64,000 bases of DNA from Halotalea alkalilenta DSM 17697 (GCF_000621205.1 NZ_JHYY01000037.1:1-64000); one strand, 5' to 3'; numbered from the stretch's first letter, positions 1 to 11,168 are shown. A program made the numbers and translations. Notes: generated from the letters alone by a model not told the origin.

Positions 1-351
1 CGACATGGATGTCGCAAAAGGCGCGCCCGGACAGGGCGGAAAAACTGCTCCTGCGTTTTCCGCATTCCCGCCATCCATGGCGGTCAGATGTCCATGCGCG
101 CCGACCCGAGGGCAAGCGATTGATCGGCCAGGGTTTCGCGATCTCGTGGCGGCGCGCCCCCTTTCAGGGGGAGCGCGAGGGGTCCGCCCCTCGCATCTAA
201 GCGAGCAAGAGGCGCGTTAGGACCCAAACGGTTCTCGACTCGCCAGGATCGAGAGCGTCGCTGGGTCAAAAGGGGTTTGTCATTAATCTGAAGACCGGGG
301 GAGCCTTTTGGCTCCCCCGGTCTCTTTCGCATCGATGAGTGGCGAAACGGC
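1..351. other. Non-coding stretch with inverted repeats, downstream of amt
   Basis: No convincing gene is visible; the short open frames here overlap each other and resemble nothing I know. Two 14-nt inverted repeats occur (CGACATGGATGTCG at 1-14 and CGCCATCCATGGCG at 69-82), plus a GC-rich hairpin at 175-194 and the strong hairpin at 293-322, listed separately. A gene may end just left of the window, so this could be the far side of a convergent gap. Confidence 0.5.
293..322. terminator. Strong hairpin downstream of amt
   Basis: A perfect 13-bp GC-rich stem (293-305 with 310-322) encloses a TTTT loop. It lies 30 bp past the amt stop codon. The plus-strand side is followed by TCTTTCG rather than a long T run and the minus-strand side by TTCAGATT, so termination efficiency is uncertain. 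Position and stem strength still make it the likely end of the amt transcript. Confidence 0.6.
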
Positions 352-1677
352 TCAGAGGTTATAGCCGCGCTCGTTGTGCAGGGACAGATCGAGGCCGTTG
401 CCTTCCTGCTCCTCGGTGACACGCAGGCCGATCGTGGCGTCGATGACCTTGAGCAGGATGTAGCTGATGATCCCGGTATAGACGATGGTGAACAGCACGC
501 CCTTGAGCTGGATCCAGAGCTGCAGGCCGATATCGGTGACCTCGCCGAAGCCGCCCAGGGCCGGTGCGGCGAACGCGCCGGTGAGCAGCGAGCCGATGAT
601 CCCGGCTACGCCATGGACGCCGAACACGTCGAAGGAGTCGTCGTAGCCGAGCGCACGCTTGAGCGAGGTGGAGGCGAAGAAGCTGATCACGCCGGCCACG
701 GCGCCGAGGATGATCGCCCCCATCGGACCGCAGGTGCCGGCGGCCGGCGTTACCGCGACCAGGCCTGCGATCGCCCCGGTGATGATTCCGAGCAGGCTCG
801 GTTTGCCGCTCTTGCTCCACTCGGCGAACATCCAGCCCAGGGCCGCGGCGGCGGTGGCGATCTGGGTCACCAGCATGGCCATGCCCGCGCTGCCGTCGGC
901 GGCGCCGGCAGAGCCTGCGTTGAAGCCGAACCAGCCGAGCCACAAGAGGCTTGCACCGATCATCGAGTAGCCGAGGTTGTGCGGCGCCATATGGGTGGTC
1001 GGGTAGCCTTTGCGCTTACCGATCACGATGCATGCCACAAGCCCGGCGATCCCGGAGTTGATGTGCACCACGGTGCCGCCGGCGAAGTCGATCACGCCCC
1101 ATTCGCTGCCCATGAAGGCGCCGGGGCCGCCCCATACCATATGAGCGATCGGGAAGTAGACGAAGGTCACCCAGAGGCCGGTGAACCAGAGCATCGCCGA
1201 GAATTTCATTCGTTCGGCGAAGGCGCCGACGATCAGCGCCGGGGTGATGATCGCGAAGGTCATCTGGAAGGTGATCCAGATGCTTTCGGGGAAAGTCAGG
1301 TTGAGGCTCGAGGTGTCGAGGCCCGAGAGGAAGGCGCGATCGAAGCCGCCGACGAAGGAGCTGAAATTGGTCACGCCCTCGACCATGCCGGTGGCGTCGA
1401 AGGTCAGCGAGTAGCCGTAGACCACCCAGATGATGCTGACCAGCGCGGTGATCGCGAAGCAGTTCATCAGCACTGAAAGCACGTTCTTGGAGCGGGCGAG
1501 ACCGCCATAGTAGAGCGCGAGACCAGGAATGGTCATCATCAGCACCAGCACGGTGGAAACCAGCATCCAGGCGGTATCGCCGCTATCCGCCACCGGCGGC
1601 GCTTCCTGGGCGAAGGCGGAGAGGGGCAGGGCGCCGAACAAACCGGCGGCTGGGATCAGGGCGCTTCTCGCTGACAT
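352..1677 (-). CDS. amt: Ammonium transporter (Amt family)
   Basis: A 441-residue inner-membrane ammonium/ammonia channel. It has a cleavable signal peptide (residues 1-23, ending AFA), as AmtB proteins do, followed by about eleven hydrophobic segments. Family signatures are visible: VHINSG carries the first pore histidine, and VFGVHGVAG carries the second. The start follows GGAGTAGCAAACG on the coding strand. AmtB is usually co-transcribed with glnK and gated by it, but no PII gene is adjacent here. The 465 bp upstream is unusually A/T-rich for this genome and should hold the promoter. It is transcribed alone and ends at the 293-322 hairpin. Family assignment is secure; the choice between Amt paralogues is not. 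Confidence 0.95.
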   Translation of the reverse strand: MSARSALIPAAGLFGALPLSAFAQEAPPVADSGDTAWMLVSTVLVLMMTIPGLALYYGGLARSKNVLSVLMNCFAITALVSIIWVVYGYSLTFDATGMVEGVTNFSSFVGGFDRAFLSGLDTSSLNLTFPESIWITFQMTFAIITPALIVGAFAERMKFSAMLWFTGLWVTFVYFPIAHMVWGGPGAFMGSEWGVIDFAGGTVVHINSGIAGLVACIVIGKRKGYPTTHMAPHNLGYSMIGASLLWLGWFGFNAGSAGAADGSAGMAMLVTQIATAAAALGWMFAEWSKSGKPSLLGIITGAIAGLVAVTPAAGTCGPMGAIILGAVAGVISFFASTSLKRALGYDDSFDVFGVHGVAGIIGSLLTGAFAAPALGGFGEVTDIGLQLWIQLKGVLFTIVYTGIISYILLKVIDATIGLRVTEEQEGNGLDLSLHNERGYNL

Positions 1678-2142
1678 CGTTTGCTACTCCAGACGCAAGG
1701 ACAGCCGCCGGGCCATTGGGCAGTGGTCAATGGCACAACAGCTGCTTCGTTAAGTTGGGTTTAAATAAGCATAAAGCCTTCCATTGAGATCTAAGTTAAG
1801 CAAAATCAATGACTTGAATTTTCAATCGAGGCCTGTGTTCGTCCCTCCGGTCGAGCGTCCAATTCGTGATTTGGCTTAATCCTTTTCAATCATGGTGCAC
1901 TGGTTTTGCGTTTGCATTAATTGGGTGCGATTTTTTCTCTCTCGCTGCATCGCGCAAGTACGAGTCGTCGTGGACAGGCTGATATCTGCACCTTTATGTT
2001 TCGGTGCAAGCGATGCTCATGCCGCTCTCGGGCCGGAGCTGCCACTTTCGGCCGATTGCCCAGGCTTGAACGAATGGGTCGAAAGATCGTTTGATGAAGA
2101 TATGCGTCAAATTGGTGCATTGATGTGGCCCGGTCGGTCTGC
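1678..2142. other. Long A/T-rich intergenic region upstream of amt
   Basis: This 465-bp gap separates amt from the 3' end of the VOC gene; both are on the minus strand. It is clearly more A/T-rich (especially 1745-1920) than its surroundings, as expected for a regulated promoter region. An 85-codon plus-strand frame at 1892-2149 has no recognisable family and runs into the opposing gene, so I do not call it. A sigma-54-like site on the plus strand is listed separately. Confidence 0.5.
1731..1746 (+). promoter_or_regulatory. Sigma-54 (-24/-12)-like element
   Basis: TGGCACAACAGCTGCT matches the RpoN consensus (TGGCACG, four bases, TTGCW) at all but two specified positions, with correct GG-to-GC spacing. 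It points away from amt, so it would not drive amt directly. It may be fortuitous, or may drive an unannotated transcript in the 1.75-2.1 kb gap. Nitrogen genes are commonly RpoN/NtrC controlled, which makes it worth noting. Confidence 0.25.
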
Positions 2143-2577
2143 TCAATAGTTTTTCCAAAGCCCCGGGGTGACCAGCTCGACCAAGTGCCGGTCCGGATCG
2201 CGGAAATACAGACTGCGACTGCCGCTTGGCCAGTCGGTGCGACCCTCTATCTCGACCTTTTGGTCCGCAAGCCAGTGCTCCCAGGCGTCGACGCTGGCCG
2301 GTTCGATGGCCAGGGCAATGTGCAGCGGACCCGCGCCATCATGGGGAGGGATCCGGCCACCGGGCAGTTCGACCGCTGTGGTAGTGCTGCCGCGCAGGAA
2401 CAGCAGCAATACGGATGATCCTACCGGGAAGGCGGCCAGTCGACGGTCGTGAAACATGGGTTCGAGGCCCAGCACACGGCGGTAGAAATCGACCGCGCGC
2501 GCCAGGTCGTCCACATAGAGCGCGGTTTCGACCACGCGTTGGACGGCTGGCGGAAAAGTAGGGGATGAAGCCGTCAT
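2143..2577 (-). CDS. VOC-family (glyoxalase/bleomycin resistance fold) protein
   Basis: A 144-residue protein of the vicinal oxygen chelate superfamily. The N-terminal beta-alpha-beta unit reads TALYVDDLARAVDFYRRVLG and the C-terminal half ends with YFRDPDRHLVELV, whose Glu is a usual metal ligand; LHIALAI supplies a likely His ligand. The open frame extends upstream to 2646, but the start at 2577 is chosen because it is preceded by a strong AGGAGG box seven bases away. Single-domain VOC proteins include dioxygenases, lyases and fosfomycin or bleomycin resistance proteins; the sequence does not distinguish these, so no substrate is proposed. Confidence 0.85.
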   Translation of the reverse strand: MTASSPTFPPAVQRVVETALYVDDLARAVDFYRRVLGLEPMFHDRRLAAFPVGSSVLLLFLRGSTTTAVELPGGRIPPHDGAGPLHIALAIEPASVDAWEHWLADQKVEIEGRTDWPSGSRSLYFRDPDRHLVELVTPGLWKNY

Positions 2578-2775
2578 GGGTCCTCCTGATAGGGCGGTTT
2601 TCAGGGTTTTTCTGGACTTTTGCGGTGAGTTGTCGTTAATTGTCACGATCCTCGGCAGCTTTGCGAGGCGGGCGGTACAACGCCGGGCGCGGGATCGCGC
2701 CGTTTTCCACAGGAATCACCCAGACACTCAAGGCGCCTTTGTCCGGCGAGTCCATCCAGGAAAGAGTTCTCGACC

Positions 2776-3192
2776 ATGCGTCAATGCTTCCCTATTTCGC
2801 GTTCGCGTGCTGCGCGAATGAGTCCGCCCCTGGCGGCTCTGGCCCTGCTGTCAGCGCTGTTCTGCGCTCCCTTCTCTTTCGCTTCCCAGGCGGATGCCGT
2901 CGGTCCCGAGCAGGGGCGTGCCACTTATTATGGCAACCACTTCGACGGCGCACTTACTGCGAGTGGCGAGCCCTTCAGCAACCAGGCGATGACCGCTGCG
3001 CACCGTAGCCTGCCATTCGGTACCAAGGTGCAGGTGACCAACCTAGATAACGGTAAGCAGACCATAGTCAAGATCAACGATCGCGGCCCTTTCGTCTCCC
3101 AGCGCATCATCGATCTCTCCCAGAGCGCCGCGGAGCGGCTCGACATGGTGGAACGCGGCGTCGCCCGGGTACGGGTCAGCGTGATCGATTGA
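2776..3192 (+). CDS. Short RlpA-like double-psi beta-barrel protein, secreted
   Basis: A 138-residue exported protein. After a basic start and hydrophobic signal sequence (about residues 15-37, ending FASQA) comes one RlpA-type double-psi beta-barrel with GRATYYGNHFDG, ASGEPF, AAHRSLPFGTKVQVTN and INDRGPF. The Glu of SGEPF and the Asp of INDRGPF correspond to catalytic residues of the RlpA lytic transglycosylases, which cleave peptidoglycan glycan strands lacking stem peptides at the septum. There is no lipobox and no C-terminal SPOR domain. An inner start at 2818 would keep most of the signal sequence. It is followed 95-125 bp later by a paralogue. Confidence 0.85.
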   Translation: MRQCFPISRSRAARMSPPLAALALLSALFCAPFSFASQADAVGPEQGRATYYGNHFDGALTASGEPFSNQAMTAAHRSLPFGTKVQVTNLDNGKQTIVKINDRGPFVSQRIIDLSQSAAERLDMVERGVARVRVSVID

Positions 3193-3200
3193 GCACAGAG

Positions 3201-3216
3201 CCCGGCAGCGGCCGGG
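3201..3216. terminator. Small hairpin between the two rlpA-like genes
   Basis: A 6-bp all-GC stem (3201-3206 with 3211-3216) with an AGCG loop lies 8 bp after the first rlpA-like stop codon. The following sequence contains only a short T stretch (GTCTTTA). It is a possible weak terminator separating the two paralogues. Confidence 0.3.
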
Positions 3217-3316
3217 TGAAGTCTTTACCGTCCGAATCGATCGGTTAACCTGAAGTTGGTAAAGCTTCGCCGCGCAGCGTGCTAAGGTGTCGCGGTTTTC
3301 GATTCGAGTTCACCGC

Positions 3317-3727
3317 ATGATGCCCTCGCTGTATTCTTCCTCCCGTGTTCTTCCACGCTACGCACTTTGGCCGCTGCTCTGCCTGCTACTCGTTCTCGGC
3401 GGCTGCGCGACCGGGCCATCGGGCGCGCCGAGCGGCCAGGTTCAGACCGGTAAGGCTTCTTACTACGCCGATCGTTTTCATGGCCGTACCACCGCCAGCG
3501 GTGAGCGCTTCGACCGCAATGCGATGACCGCAGCGCATCGCCAGCTGCCGTTCGGCACCCGGGTCAAGGTGACCAATCTCTCCAACCAGCGTTCGGTGAC
3601 GGTGCGGATCAACGACCGCGGCCCCTTCACCCGGGGGCGCATCGTCGATCTCTCTCCTCGCGCCGCCGATCGTCTCGGTATGCTCAGAAGCGGCACTGCG
3701 CCGGTGCGCCTGGAGGTGATGCGCTAG
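3317..3727 (+). CDS. rlpA: RlpA-like septal lytic transglycosylase lipoprotein, SPOR-less
   Basis: A 136-residue lipoprotein from the ATG at 3317; an upstream in-frame GTG at 3287 is possible, and neither has a clear ribosome binding site. A signal peptide ends in lipobox LGGC (Cys30), so it is probably outer-membrane anchored. The rest is one RlpA double-psi beta-barrel: [42 protein letters not shown], with the conserved Glu and Asp. Canonical RlpA carries a C-terminal SPOR domain that targets septal glycans; here the protein ends right after the barrel. It closely resembles the gene just upstream, suggesting local duplication. Ends at a bidirectional hairpin. Confidence 0.85.
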   Translation: MMPSLYSSSRVLPRYALWPLLCLLLVLGGCATGPSGAPSGQVQTGKASYYADRFHGRTTASGERFDRNAMTAAHRQLPFGTRVKVTNLSNQRSVTVRINDRGPFTRGRIVDLSPRAADRLGMLRSGTAPVRLEVMR

Positions 3728-3777
3728 GCGGTATCGAGGCGCGCGCGGCTTTCAGGACACGCCGAGAGCGGCACCAA

Positions 3778-3820
3778 GAAAACGGCGGGCGGCCCCACGA
3801 GGAGGCCGCCCGCCGTTTTC
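3778..3820. terminator. Bidirectional terminator between rlpA-like gene and speA
   Basis: Arms at 3778-3794 and 3804-3820 form a perfect 17-bp stem beginning GAAAACGG and ending CCGTTTTC, with a 9-nt loop. The TTTT/AAAA flanks lie on both sides of the GC core, so it can terminate both convergent transcripts. Confidence 0.85.
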
Positions 3821-3833
3821 GCTAAAGCTGCGC

Positions 3834-5750
<1,917 letters not shown>

Positions 5751-5802
5751 GATGAGCTCCGGGAAAAGGGAGAGCGCCAGGCCAGGCCCGGCGTGCAGAA
5801 GA

Positions 5803-6753
5803 TCAGCGAGGAAGCTCGGGCGCGCCGCGCTCGACGCGGGAACGCAGGATGTCGCGATACTGGGTCGGGTCCTTCGGCGTCAGCGAGTGCGCGGGCGGGT
5901 CGACGTAGATGACCAGGAGCCTGGACAACCAGTAGCGCAGGGCCGTGAGCTGGAGCATCTTCGGCCAGGCCCGGCGCTCGTCTTCGCTGAACGGACGCTG
6001 CGCCATGTAGCTCTCGAGCACCGCACGATAGCGCGCATCGATGATGTCGCCGTTGTCGTCGCTGCACCAGTCGTTGACCAGGATCGCGAGGTCGAACAGC
6101 AAATCGCCCGTACAGCCATTGTAGAAGTCGATCAGCCCGGTGAGCCGATCACCTTCGAACATCGCATTGTCGCGGAACAGATCGCCGTGCAGCGCGCCCT
6201 GCGGCAGCTCGCTCGAGTAGCCGAGGTGGCTTTCGAGACTATCGAAGCGATCGAGCATCAGCTGCTGATCCTCGTCGCTGAGATAGGCCATCACCTTCGA
6301 GTGGTTGGCGCCGATCCAGCGCAAGTCGCGCGGGTTGGGGCGCGAGCCCGGGAAGCTGCGGGAAAGCGCATGCATCCTGCCGAGCAGTTCACCGATCGCG
6401 GCGCACTGGACCAGCGTCGGCGACAGCGGATGGTCGCCCGAAAGCCTGGGGAACAGCAGTGCGGGCCGGTTGGCCAGGGTCTGCAACGCCTTGCCTTCGC
6501 GGTCGTGCAACGGGCTCGCCACCGGCAGCTCGTGATTGGCGAGAAAGTCGAGCAGTTCGACGAAAAACGGCAGCTCCTCGCTTTCGCCCTGCTCGAACAG
6601 CGTCAGTACCAGCGACTGGCGATCAGTGGTGACGAAGAACGTCGAGTTCTCGGTGCCGCTGGATACTTCGTCCAGCGCGACCAAGCGCCCAGCATCGAAG
6701 CGTTCGAGGAAAGCGATGACCTGGGTCTCGCTCAATGGTGTGAAAACCGCCAT
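5803..6753 (-). CDS. thrB: Homoserine kinase type II (ThrB, APH fold)
   Basis: A 316-residue kinase of the aminoglycoside-phosphotransferase fold, the ThrB type found in Pseudomonas and relatives. It phosphorylates homoserine in threonine synthesis. It begins MAVFTPLSETQVIAFLERF, typical of this group, with the catalytic-loop motif LHGDLFRDN about two-thirds along and the metal-binding Asp in GLIDFYNG. The start is preceded by CCAGGAA. The gene sits between DUF2782/polA and speA; the polA-DUF2782-thrB order is conserved in Pseudomonas and Halomonas relatives and supports the assignment. Other small-molecule kinases share the fold, so the substrate rests on similarity and synteny. Confidence 0.88.
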   Translation of the reverse strand: MAVFTPLSETQVIAFLERFDAGRLVALDEVSSGTENSTFFVTTDRQSLVLTLFEQGESEELPFFVELLDFLANHELPVASPLHDREGKALQTLANRPALLFPRLSGDHPLSPTLVQCAAIGELLGRMHALSRSFPGSRPNPRDLRWIGANHSKVMAYLSDEDQQLMLDRFDSLESHLGYSSELPQGALHGDLFRDNAMFEGDRLTGLIDFYNGCTGDLLFDLAILVNDWCSDDNGDIIDARYRAVLESYMAQRPFSEDERRAWPKMLQLTALRYWLSRLLVIYVDPPAHSLTPKDPTQYRDILRSRVERGAPELPR

Positions 6754-6888
6754 AGGGTTCCTGGGCGTTCGATCCGTGTCTGGGTGCGCCCCAAGCGCTG
6801 GGCTCAGGGCGATGAGGGAGAGATTCTACCATCCGGGGCGGCGTACGCGAGATCGACAGAGGGAGAAGATGCGCGCAACTGCATTCGC

Positions 6889-7215
6889 TCACCAGCGCAG
6901 CAGGGTCCACTGCGGAATCGCGATGCGCTGGGTGTTGTTCGGCGAGCGCTGGAAGTTGCCGTCGCCGTTGGAGTCGACCAGGAAGTAGGAAGGACCGACG
7001 TTCGGCACCACTTCGATGGCATAGAGCTGGCCGTTGACTCGGTATTCACGCACCGTGCGGTCGTCTTCCTGGCGAGTGGTGATGTCGGGTGCCGGTGCGT
7101 CCTGTTGCTGGTCCTGCGCCTGGGCTTGGGCGATGGTCTCGATGCCGATCATCGGCAGCGCCAGGGGGAGGGCGAACAGGGCGCTCAGGAGCGGGACGGA
7201 GAGCGTGCGTTTCAT
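6889..7215 (-). CDS. DUF2782 periplasmic protein
   Basis: A 108-residue protein with an N-terminal signal peptide (about residues 1-31, cleavage around AQA) and a small soluble domain containing VREYRVNGQLYAIEVVP and GPSYFLVDSNGDG. This matches the DUF2782 family, normally encoded next to polA and thrB. The frame continues upstream to 7341, but 7215 is preferred because GAAGGA precedes it and the signal peptide starts there. The DSNGDG segment resembles a calcium-binding loop, but one such loop is not enough to claim binding. Function unknown. It is divergent from polA across about 190 bp. Confidence 0.8.
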   Translation of the reverse strand: MKRTLSVPLLSALFALPLALPMIGIETIAQAQAQDQQQDAPAPDITTRQEDDRTVREYRVNGQLYAIEVVPNVGPSYFLVDSNGDGNFQRSPNNTQRIAIPQWTLLRW

Positions 7216-7401
7216 GGCATGGTCCTTCGATGGGGCCTCCAGGCCGGAAAAAATGAGGAGGCGATAGGAGCAGTTTAGGCGTTCGTAACGTCTCAGACCA
7301 TTGGCACTGCGGGTGCCAAATCGACGCACGCTGCGTATCATGGATGGATCATGGGGCCGCTACGCCGCGCGCCTTGCAAGTTCAGCCATTGGGAGCTCTC
7401 G

Positions 7402-10182
7402 ATGCCGTCAAAGGCCGCCCCTCCGATCGTCTTCGTCGACGGTTCCGCCTACCTCTACCGCGCCTTCCATGCCCTGCCTCCGCTCTCCACTTCCGATGGG
7501 CGTCCCACCGGCGCGGTGCGCGGAGTGGTGTCGATGCTCAAGAGCCTGATCAAGCAGTATCCCGAAAGCCCGATGGCCGTGGTGTTCGACGCCAAGGGCA
7601 AGACCTTCCGCGACGAGCTGTTCGCCGAGTACAAGGCGCATCGTCCGCCGATGCCGGACGAACTGCGGGCCCAGATCGAGCCGCTGCACGCCTGCGTGCG
7701 TGCGCTTGGCCTGCCGCTTTTGTGCGTCGAAGGGGTCGAGGCCGACGACGTGATCGGCACGCTCGCGCGTCACGCTACCGAGCAGGGACGTGACGCGGTG
7801 ATCTCGACCGGCGACAAGGACATGGCCCAGCTGGTCAACAGCCATATCACCCTGGTCAACACGATGAAGGGCGAGACTCTGGATCCCGCCGGGGTGGAGG
7901 AGAAGTTCGGCATTCCGCCGGAGCTGATCGTCGACTACCTGGCACTGATGGGGGATTCGGTCGACAACATTCCAGGCGTCCCTGGGGTCGGTCCGAAGAC
8001 GGCGCTTGCGATGCTCACCGAGTATGGCGCGGGGCTCGAGGCGATCTACGCCGATCTCGACAGGCTCAGCGGGCTTTCGTTTCGCGGCGCCAAGTCGATG
8101 GCCAAGAAACTCGAAGAGTATCGCGAGCAGGCGTTTCTCTCCCATCGACTGGCGACGATCCGTACCGATTGCGAACTGCCGGTCGGGCTCGACGATCTCG
8201 GGCTGCCGAAACCCGATCGAGAGGCGTTGATCCCGCTCTATCGGGAGCTCGAATTCAACGGCTGGCTCGCCGAGCTGCTCGAGGGCGGCGAGGGCGCGGG
8301 TGCCCCTGCCGCCGAGGATGGAGCGAAGCCGGTGGGCGAGGAAGGAGTGGAGGTGCCTTCGGCCTTCGGCGAGGTCGACTACCAGGCGGTGGTCGACCGC
8401 GCGACGCTGGATGCCTGGCTCGACCGGCTGGCCGAAAGCGAGGCGTTCTGCTTCGACCTGGAGACCACCAGCCTCGCCTACATGCGCGCCGAGATAGTCG
8501 GCATCGGGCTTGCGATCGTACCGGGCGAGGCGATCTACGTGCCGGTCGGCCACAGCTATCTCGGTGTGCCCGAGCAGCTCGATCGTGACGAGGTGCTCGG
8601 CCTGCTCGCGCCGCTGCTGGCCAATCCGGCGATCGCCAAGATCGGCCAGAACCTCAAGTACGACATCGAGGTGCTGGCGCGCTACGGTATCGAGGTGCGC
8701 GGCCGGCTGATCGACACCATGCTCGAGTCCTACGTGCTCAATTCCACCGCCACCCGTCACGACATGGACTCGCTGGCGCTGACCCACCTGGGCTACCGCA
8801 CGGTGAGCTTCGAGGAGGTCGCCGGCAAGGGCGCCAAGCAGATCACCTTCGACCAGGTGGCGCTTGAGTCGGCGGTGCCCTATGCCTGCGAGGACGTCGA
8901 CGTCACCCTGCGCCTGCACCAGGTGCTGCGTCCACGGGTCGAGGCGCAGGGCAGGCTCCATGAGGTGCTCGACCAGCTCGAGACCCCGCTGATCCCGGTA
9001 CTGGCGCGGATCGAGCGCAATGGGGTGATGATCGATGCCGAGCGCCTGGCGATCCAGAGCCGCGAGCTCGAGAGCCGGATCAAGGAGCTCGAGCTCAAGG
9101 CTTTCGAGGTCGCCGGGCGAGAATTCAACCTCGGCTCGCCGAAGCAGCTCGGCGAAATTCTGTTCGATGAGCAGAAGCTGCCGGTGATCAAGAAAACGCC
9201 CAAGGGCGCGCCCTCGACCGCCGAGGCGGTGCTCGAGGAGCTGGCCCTGGACTATCCGCTGCCCAAGCTGATCATCGAGCACCGTGGTCTTGCCAAGCTG
9301 AAATCGACCTATACCGACAAGCTGCCGCAGTTGATCGACCCCACCTCGCGGCGCATCCACACCAGCTACCACCAGGCGGTGACCGCCACCGGGCGGCTCT
9401 CCTCCTCCGACCCGAACCTGCAGAACATCCCGGTGCGTACCGAGGAGGGGCGCAAGATTCGCCGCGCCTTCATCGCGCGCCCCGGCTATCGCATCGTCGC
9501 CGCCGACTACTCGCAGATCGAACTGCGGATCATGGCCCATCTGTCTGGTGACGAAGGGCTGCTCACGGCCTTCGCCGAGGGGCGGGACATCCACGCCGCG
9601 ACCGCCGCCGAGGTATTCGGGGTCGCTCTCGACAAGGTCAGCGCCGACCAGCGCCGCAGCGCCAAGGCGATCAACTTCGGGTTGATCTACGGGATGAGCG
9701 CCTGGGGCTTGTCGCGCCAGCTCCACGTCGAGCGCAATCAGGCGCAGATCTACATCGAGCGCTACTTCGACCGTTATCCCGGCGTCGCGCGCTTCATGGA
9801 GAACATCCGTGCCCAGGCCGCCGAGCAGGGCTTCGTCGAGACGGTGTTCGGCCGGCGCCTCTACGTGCCGGAGATCACCTCGCGCAACCACGCTCGCCGC
9901 CAGGCCGCCGAGCGCACTGCGATCAACGCGCCGATGCAAGGAACCGCGGCGGACATCATCAAACGTGCGATGATCGACGTCGACGGCTGGCTTCGCGATG
10001 AAAGCGAGTTCGATGCGCTGATGGTGATGCAGGTCCACGACGAGCTGGTGTTCGAGGTCGAAGACAAGCAGGTCGAGGGCTTCATCGAAGGGGTGCGCGA
10101 ACGGATGGAAGCCGCTGGTGAACTCGATGTCGCGCTGCTGGTGGAGGCACGCGCCGGCAACAACTGGGATGAGGCGCACTGA
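7402..10182 (+). CDS. polA: DNA polymerase I
   Basis: A 926-residue, three-domain PolI for Okazaki fragment processing and repair synthesis. Residues 1-300 are the 5'-3' exonuclease ([15 protein letters not shown], then GEADD-type acidic motifs such as [11 protein letters not shown]). About 330-515 is the 3'-5' proofreading domain with an intact DLETTS Exo I motif. The rest is the polymerase, with motif [17 protein letters not shown], motif [15 protein letters not shown] and motif [10 protein letters not shown]. The start at 7402 follows GGGAGC; an in-frame ATG at 7351 would add 17 unconserved residues. Proofreading appears active, unlike the degenerate domain of Taq-type enzymes. Confidence 0.97.
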   Translation: MPSKAAPPIVFVDGSAYLYRAFHALPPLSTSDGRPTGAVRGVVSMLKSLIKQYPESPMAVVFDAKGKTFRDELFAEYKAHRPPMPDELRAQIEPLHACVRALGLPLLCVEGVEADDVIGTLARHATEQGRDAVISTGDKDMAQLVNSHITLVNTMKGETLDPAGVEEKFGIPPELIVDYLALMGDSVDNIPGVPGVGPKTALAMLTEYGAGLEAIYADLDRLSGLSFRGAKSMAKKLEEYREQAFLSHRLATIRTDCELPVGLDDLGLPKPDREALIPLYRELEFNGWLAELLEGGEGAGAPAAEDGAKPVGEEGVEVPSAFGEVDYQAVVDRATLDAWLDRLAESEAFCFDLETTSLAYMRAEIVGIGLAIVPGEAIYVPVGHSYLGVPEQLDRDEVLGLLAPLLANPAIAKIGQNLKYDIEVLARYGIEVRGRLIDTMLESYVLNSTATRHDMDSLALTHLGYRTVSFEEVAGKGAKQITFDQVALESAVPYACEDVDVTLRLHQVLRPRVEAQGRLHEVLDQLETPLIPVLARIERNGVMIDAERLAIQSRELESRIKELELKAFEVAGREFNLGSPKQLGEILFDEQKLPVIKKTPKGAPSTAEAVLEELALDYPLPKLIIEHRGLAKLKSTYTDKLPQLIDPTSRRIHTSYHQAVTATGRLSSSDPNLQNIPVRTEEGRKIRRAFIARPGYRIVAADYSQIELRIMAHLSGDEGLLTAFAEGRDIHAATAAEVFGVALDKVSADQRRSAKAINFGLIYGMSAWGLSRQLHVERNQAQIYIERYFDRYPGVARFMENIRAQAAEQGFVETVFGRRLYVPEITSRNHARRQAAERTAINAPMQGTAADIIKRAMIDVDGWLRDESEFDALMVMQVHDELVFEVEDKQVEGFIEGVRERMEAAGELDVALLVEARAGNNWDEAH

Positions 10183-10220
10183 GATCTGCGCCTGTAGCAC
10201 GATGTCCGTAGGAGCGAGCG

Positions 10221-11153
10221 ATGAGCCTCAATGCGCTGTTGATGCGTGAGCTGGTGCGGTTCACCGCCAAGCGGCGGCTTCGCAACAGTGCCGATGTGGC
10301 GGCGCTGCGTGCACAGCTCGAGCGCCTGGAGGCGCGCAAGCCCAAGGTGGAGTACGCCTACGACATCTCGACGCTCGACTTCGGCGGCGTCGAGGTCGAG
10401 CGCGTCGCGCCATTGGGCCGATCCGACCCGCGCGGGGATGAAGAGGCGCTGCTCTATTTCCACGGCGGTGCCTGGGTGGTCGGTGAGCCGCGCGGCTTTC
10501 GCCCGCTCACCACCCGGCTGGTCGAGGCGGCGGGTGCTCCGCTCTACGGCGTCGACTATCGTCTCGCTCCCGAGCACCCCTATCCCTGTGCATTGGACGA
10601 CTGCGAGCGAGCTTACCGCACGCTCTTGGACCGCGGCTTCGACCCGCGACGCATCGCCCTGATCGGTGACAGCGCCGGAGGCAACCTGGTCTTCGCGCTG
10701 GCGCTGCGGCTCAAGCGCCAGGGGATAGCGCTACCGGCGGCGCTGGTCGGGCTCTCGCCGTGTACCGATCTCACTGCGGGAGGAGGCTCGTTCAAGCGCA
10801 ACTTCCGCCGTGACGCCATGCTGCCCGCCGAGCGTCTCAATGACTGCATCGAAGCCTATTGCCCTCGCGTGGACCTCCGCGACCCGGAGGTGTCTCCGCT
10901 GTTCGGGGATCTGGCAGGGCTGCCGCCGACGATGCTGCAGGTCAGCGACAACGAGATCCTACTCGACGATTCGATCCGGCTCGCCGCGCGGCTGCGCGAG
11001 GCGGGTGGCGAGGTCGAGCTGGATGTCTGGAAGGGGCTCTGGCATGTCTGGCAGGCGTTTCCCGAGCAGGTGCCCGAGGCGCGCCGGGCGATCGTCCAGA
11101 TCGGTGCCTTCGTGCGCCAGTGCTTCGACGCTCGAGCCGAACGTGTAGCGTGA
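10221..11153 (+). CDS. Alpha/beta hydrolase, hormone-sensitive-lipase family
   Basis: A 310-residue HSL-type (family IV) esterase. The oxyanion-hole motif is YFHGGAWVVG, the nucleophile elbow is GDSAGGN (Ser), and the acid and base are predicted in DNEILLDD and the LWHVWQAF histidine. No signal peptide, so probably cytoplasmic. The start has TAGGAG nine bases upstream. It follows polA by 38 bp with no terminator and may be co-transcribed. Its stop lies 15 bp from the convergent siaD stop. Substrate cannot be inferred beyond a carboxylic ester. Confidence 0.88.
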   Translation: MSLNALLMRELVRFTAKRRLRNSADVAALRAQLERLEARKPKVEYAYDISTLDFGGVEVERVAPLGRSDPRGDEEALLYFHGGAWVVGEPRGFRPLTTRLVEAAGAPLYGVDYRLAPEHPYPCALDDCERAYRTLLDRGFDPRRIALIGDSAGGNLVFALALRLKRQGIALPAALVGLSPCTDLTAGGGSFKRNFRRDAMLPAERLNDCIEAYCPRVDLRDPEVSPLFGDLAGLPPTMLQVSDNEILLDDSIRLAARLREAGGEVELDVWKGLWHVWQAFPEQVPEARRAIVQIGAFVRQCFDARAERVA

Positions 11154-11168
11154 TCGGCCACTGACGCC

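Noticed and set aside
1-200. Possible insertion-sequence end from the inverted repeats at the left edge
   Set aside because: Repeats are only 14 bp, lie inside the region rather than bounding it, and no transposase fragment is present.
376-1476. Long plus-strand frame antisense to amt
   Set aside because: It mirrors the third codon position of amt; the composition (many Asp, Glu, Gly, His) is typical of an antisense shadow in GC-rich DNA.
1892-2149. 85-codon plus-strand frame in the amt upstream region
   Set aside because: No ribosome binding site, unusual Cys/Trp-rich composition, overlap with the end of the VOC gene, and location in an A/T-rich promoter region.
7408-10200. 930-codon minus-strand frame antisense to polA
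   Set aside because: It is the complement of a clear polA gene in a high-GC genome; no family motifs are visible.
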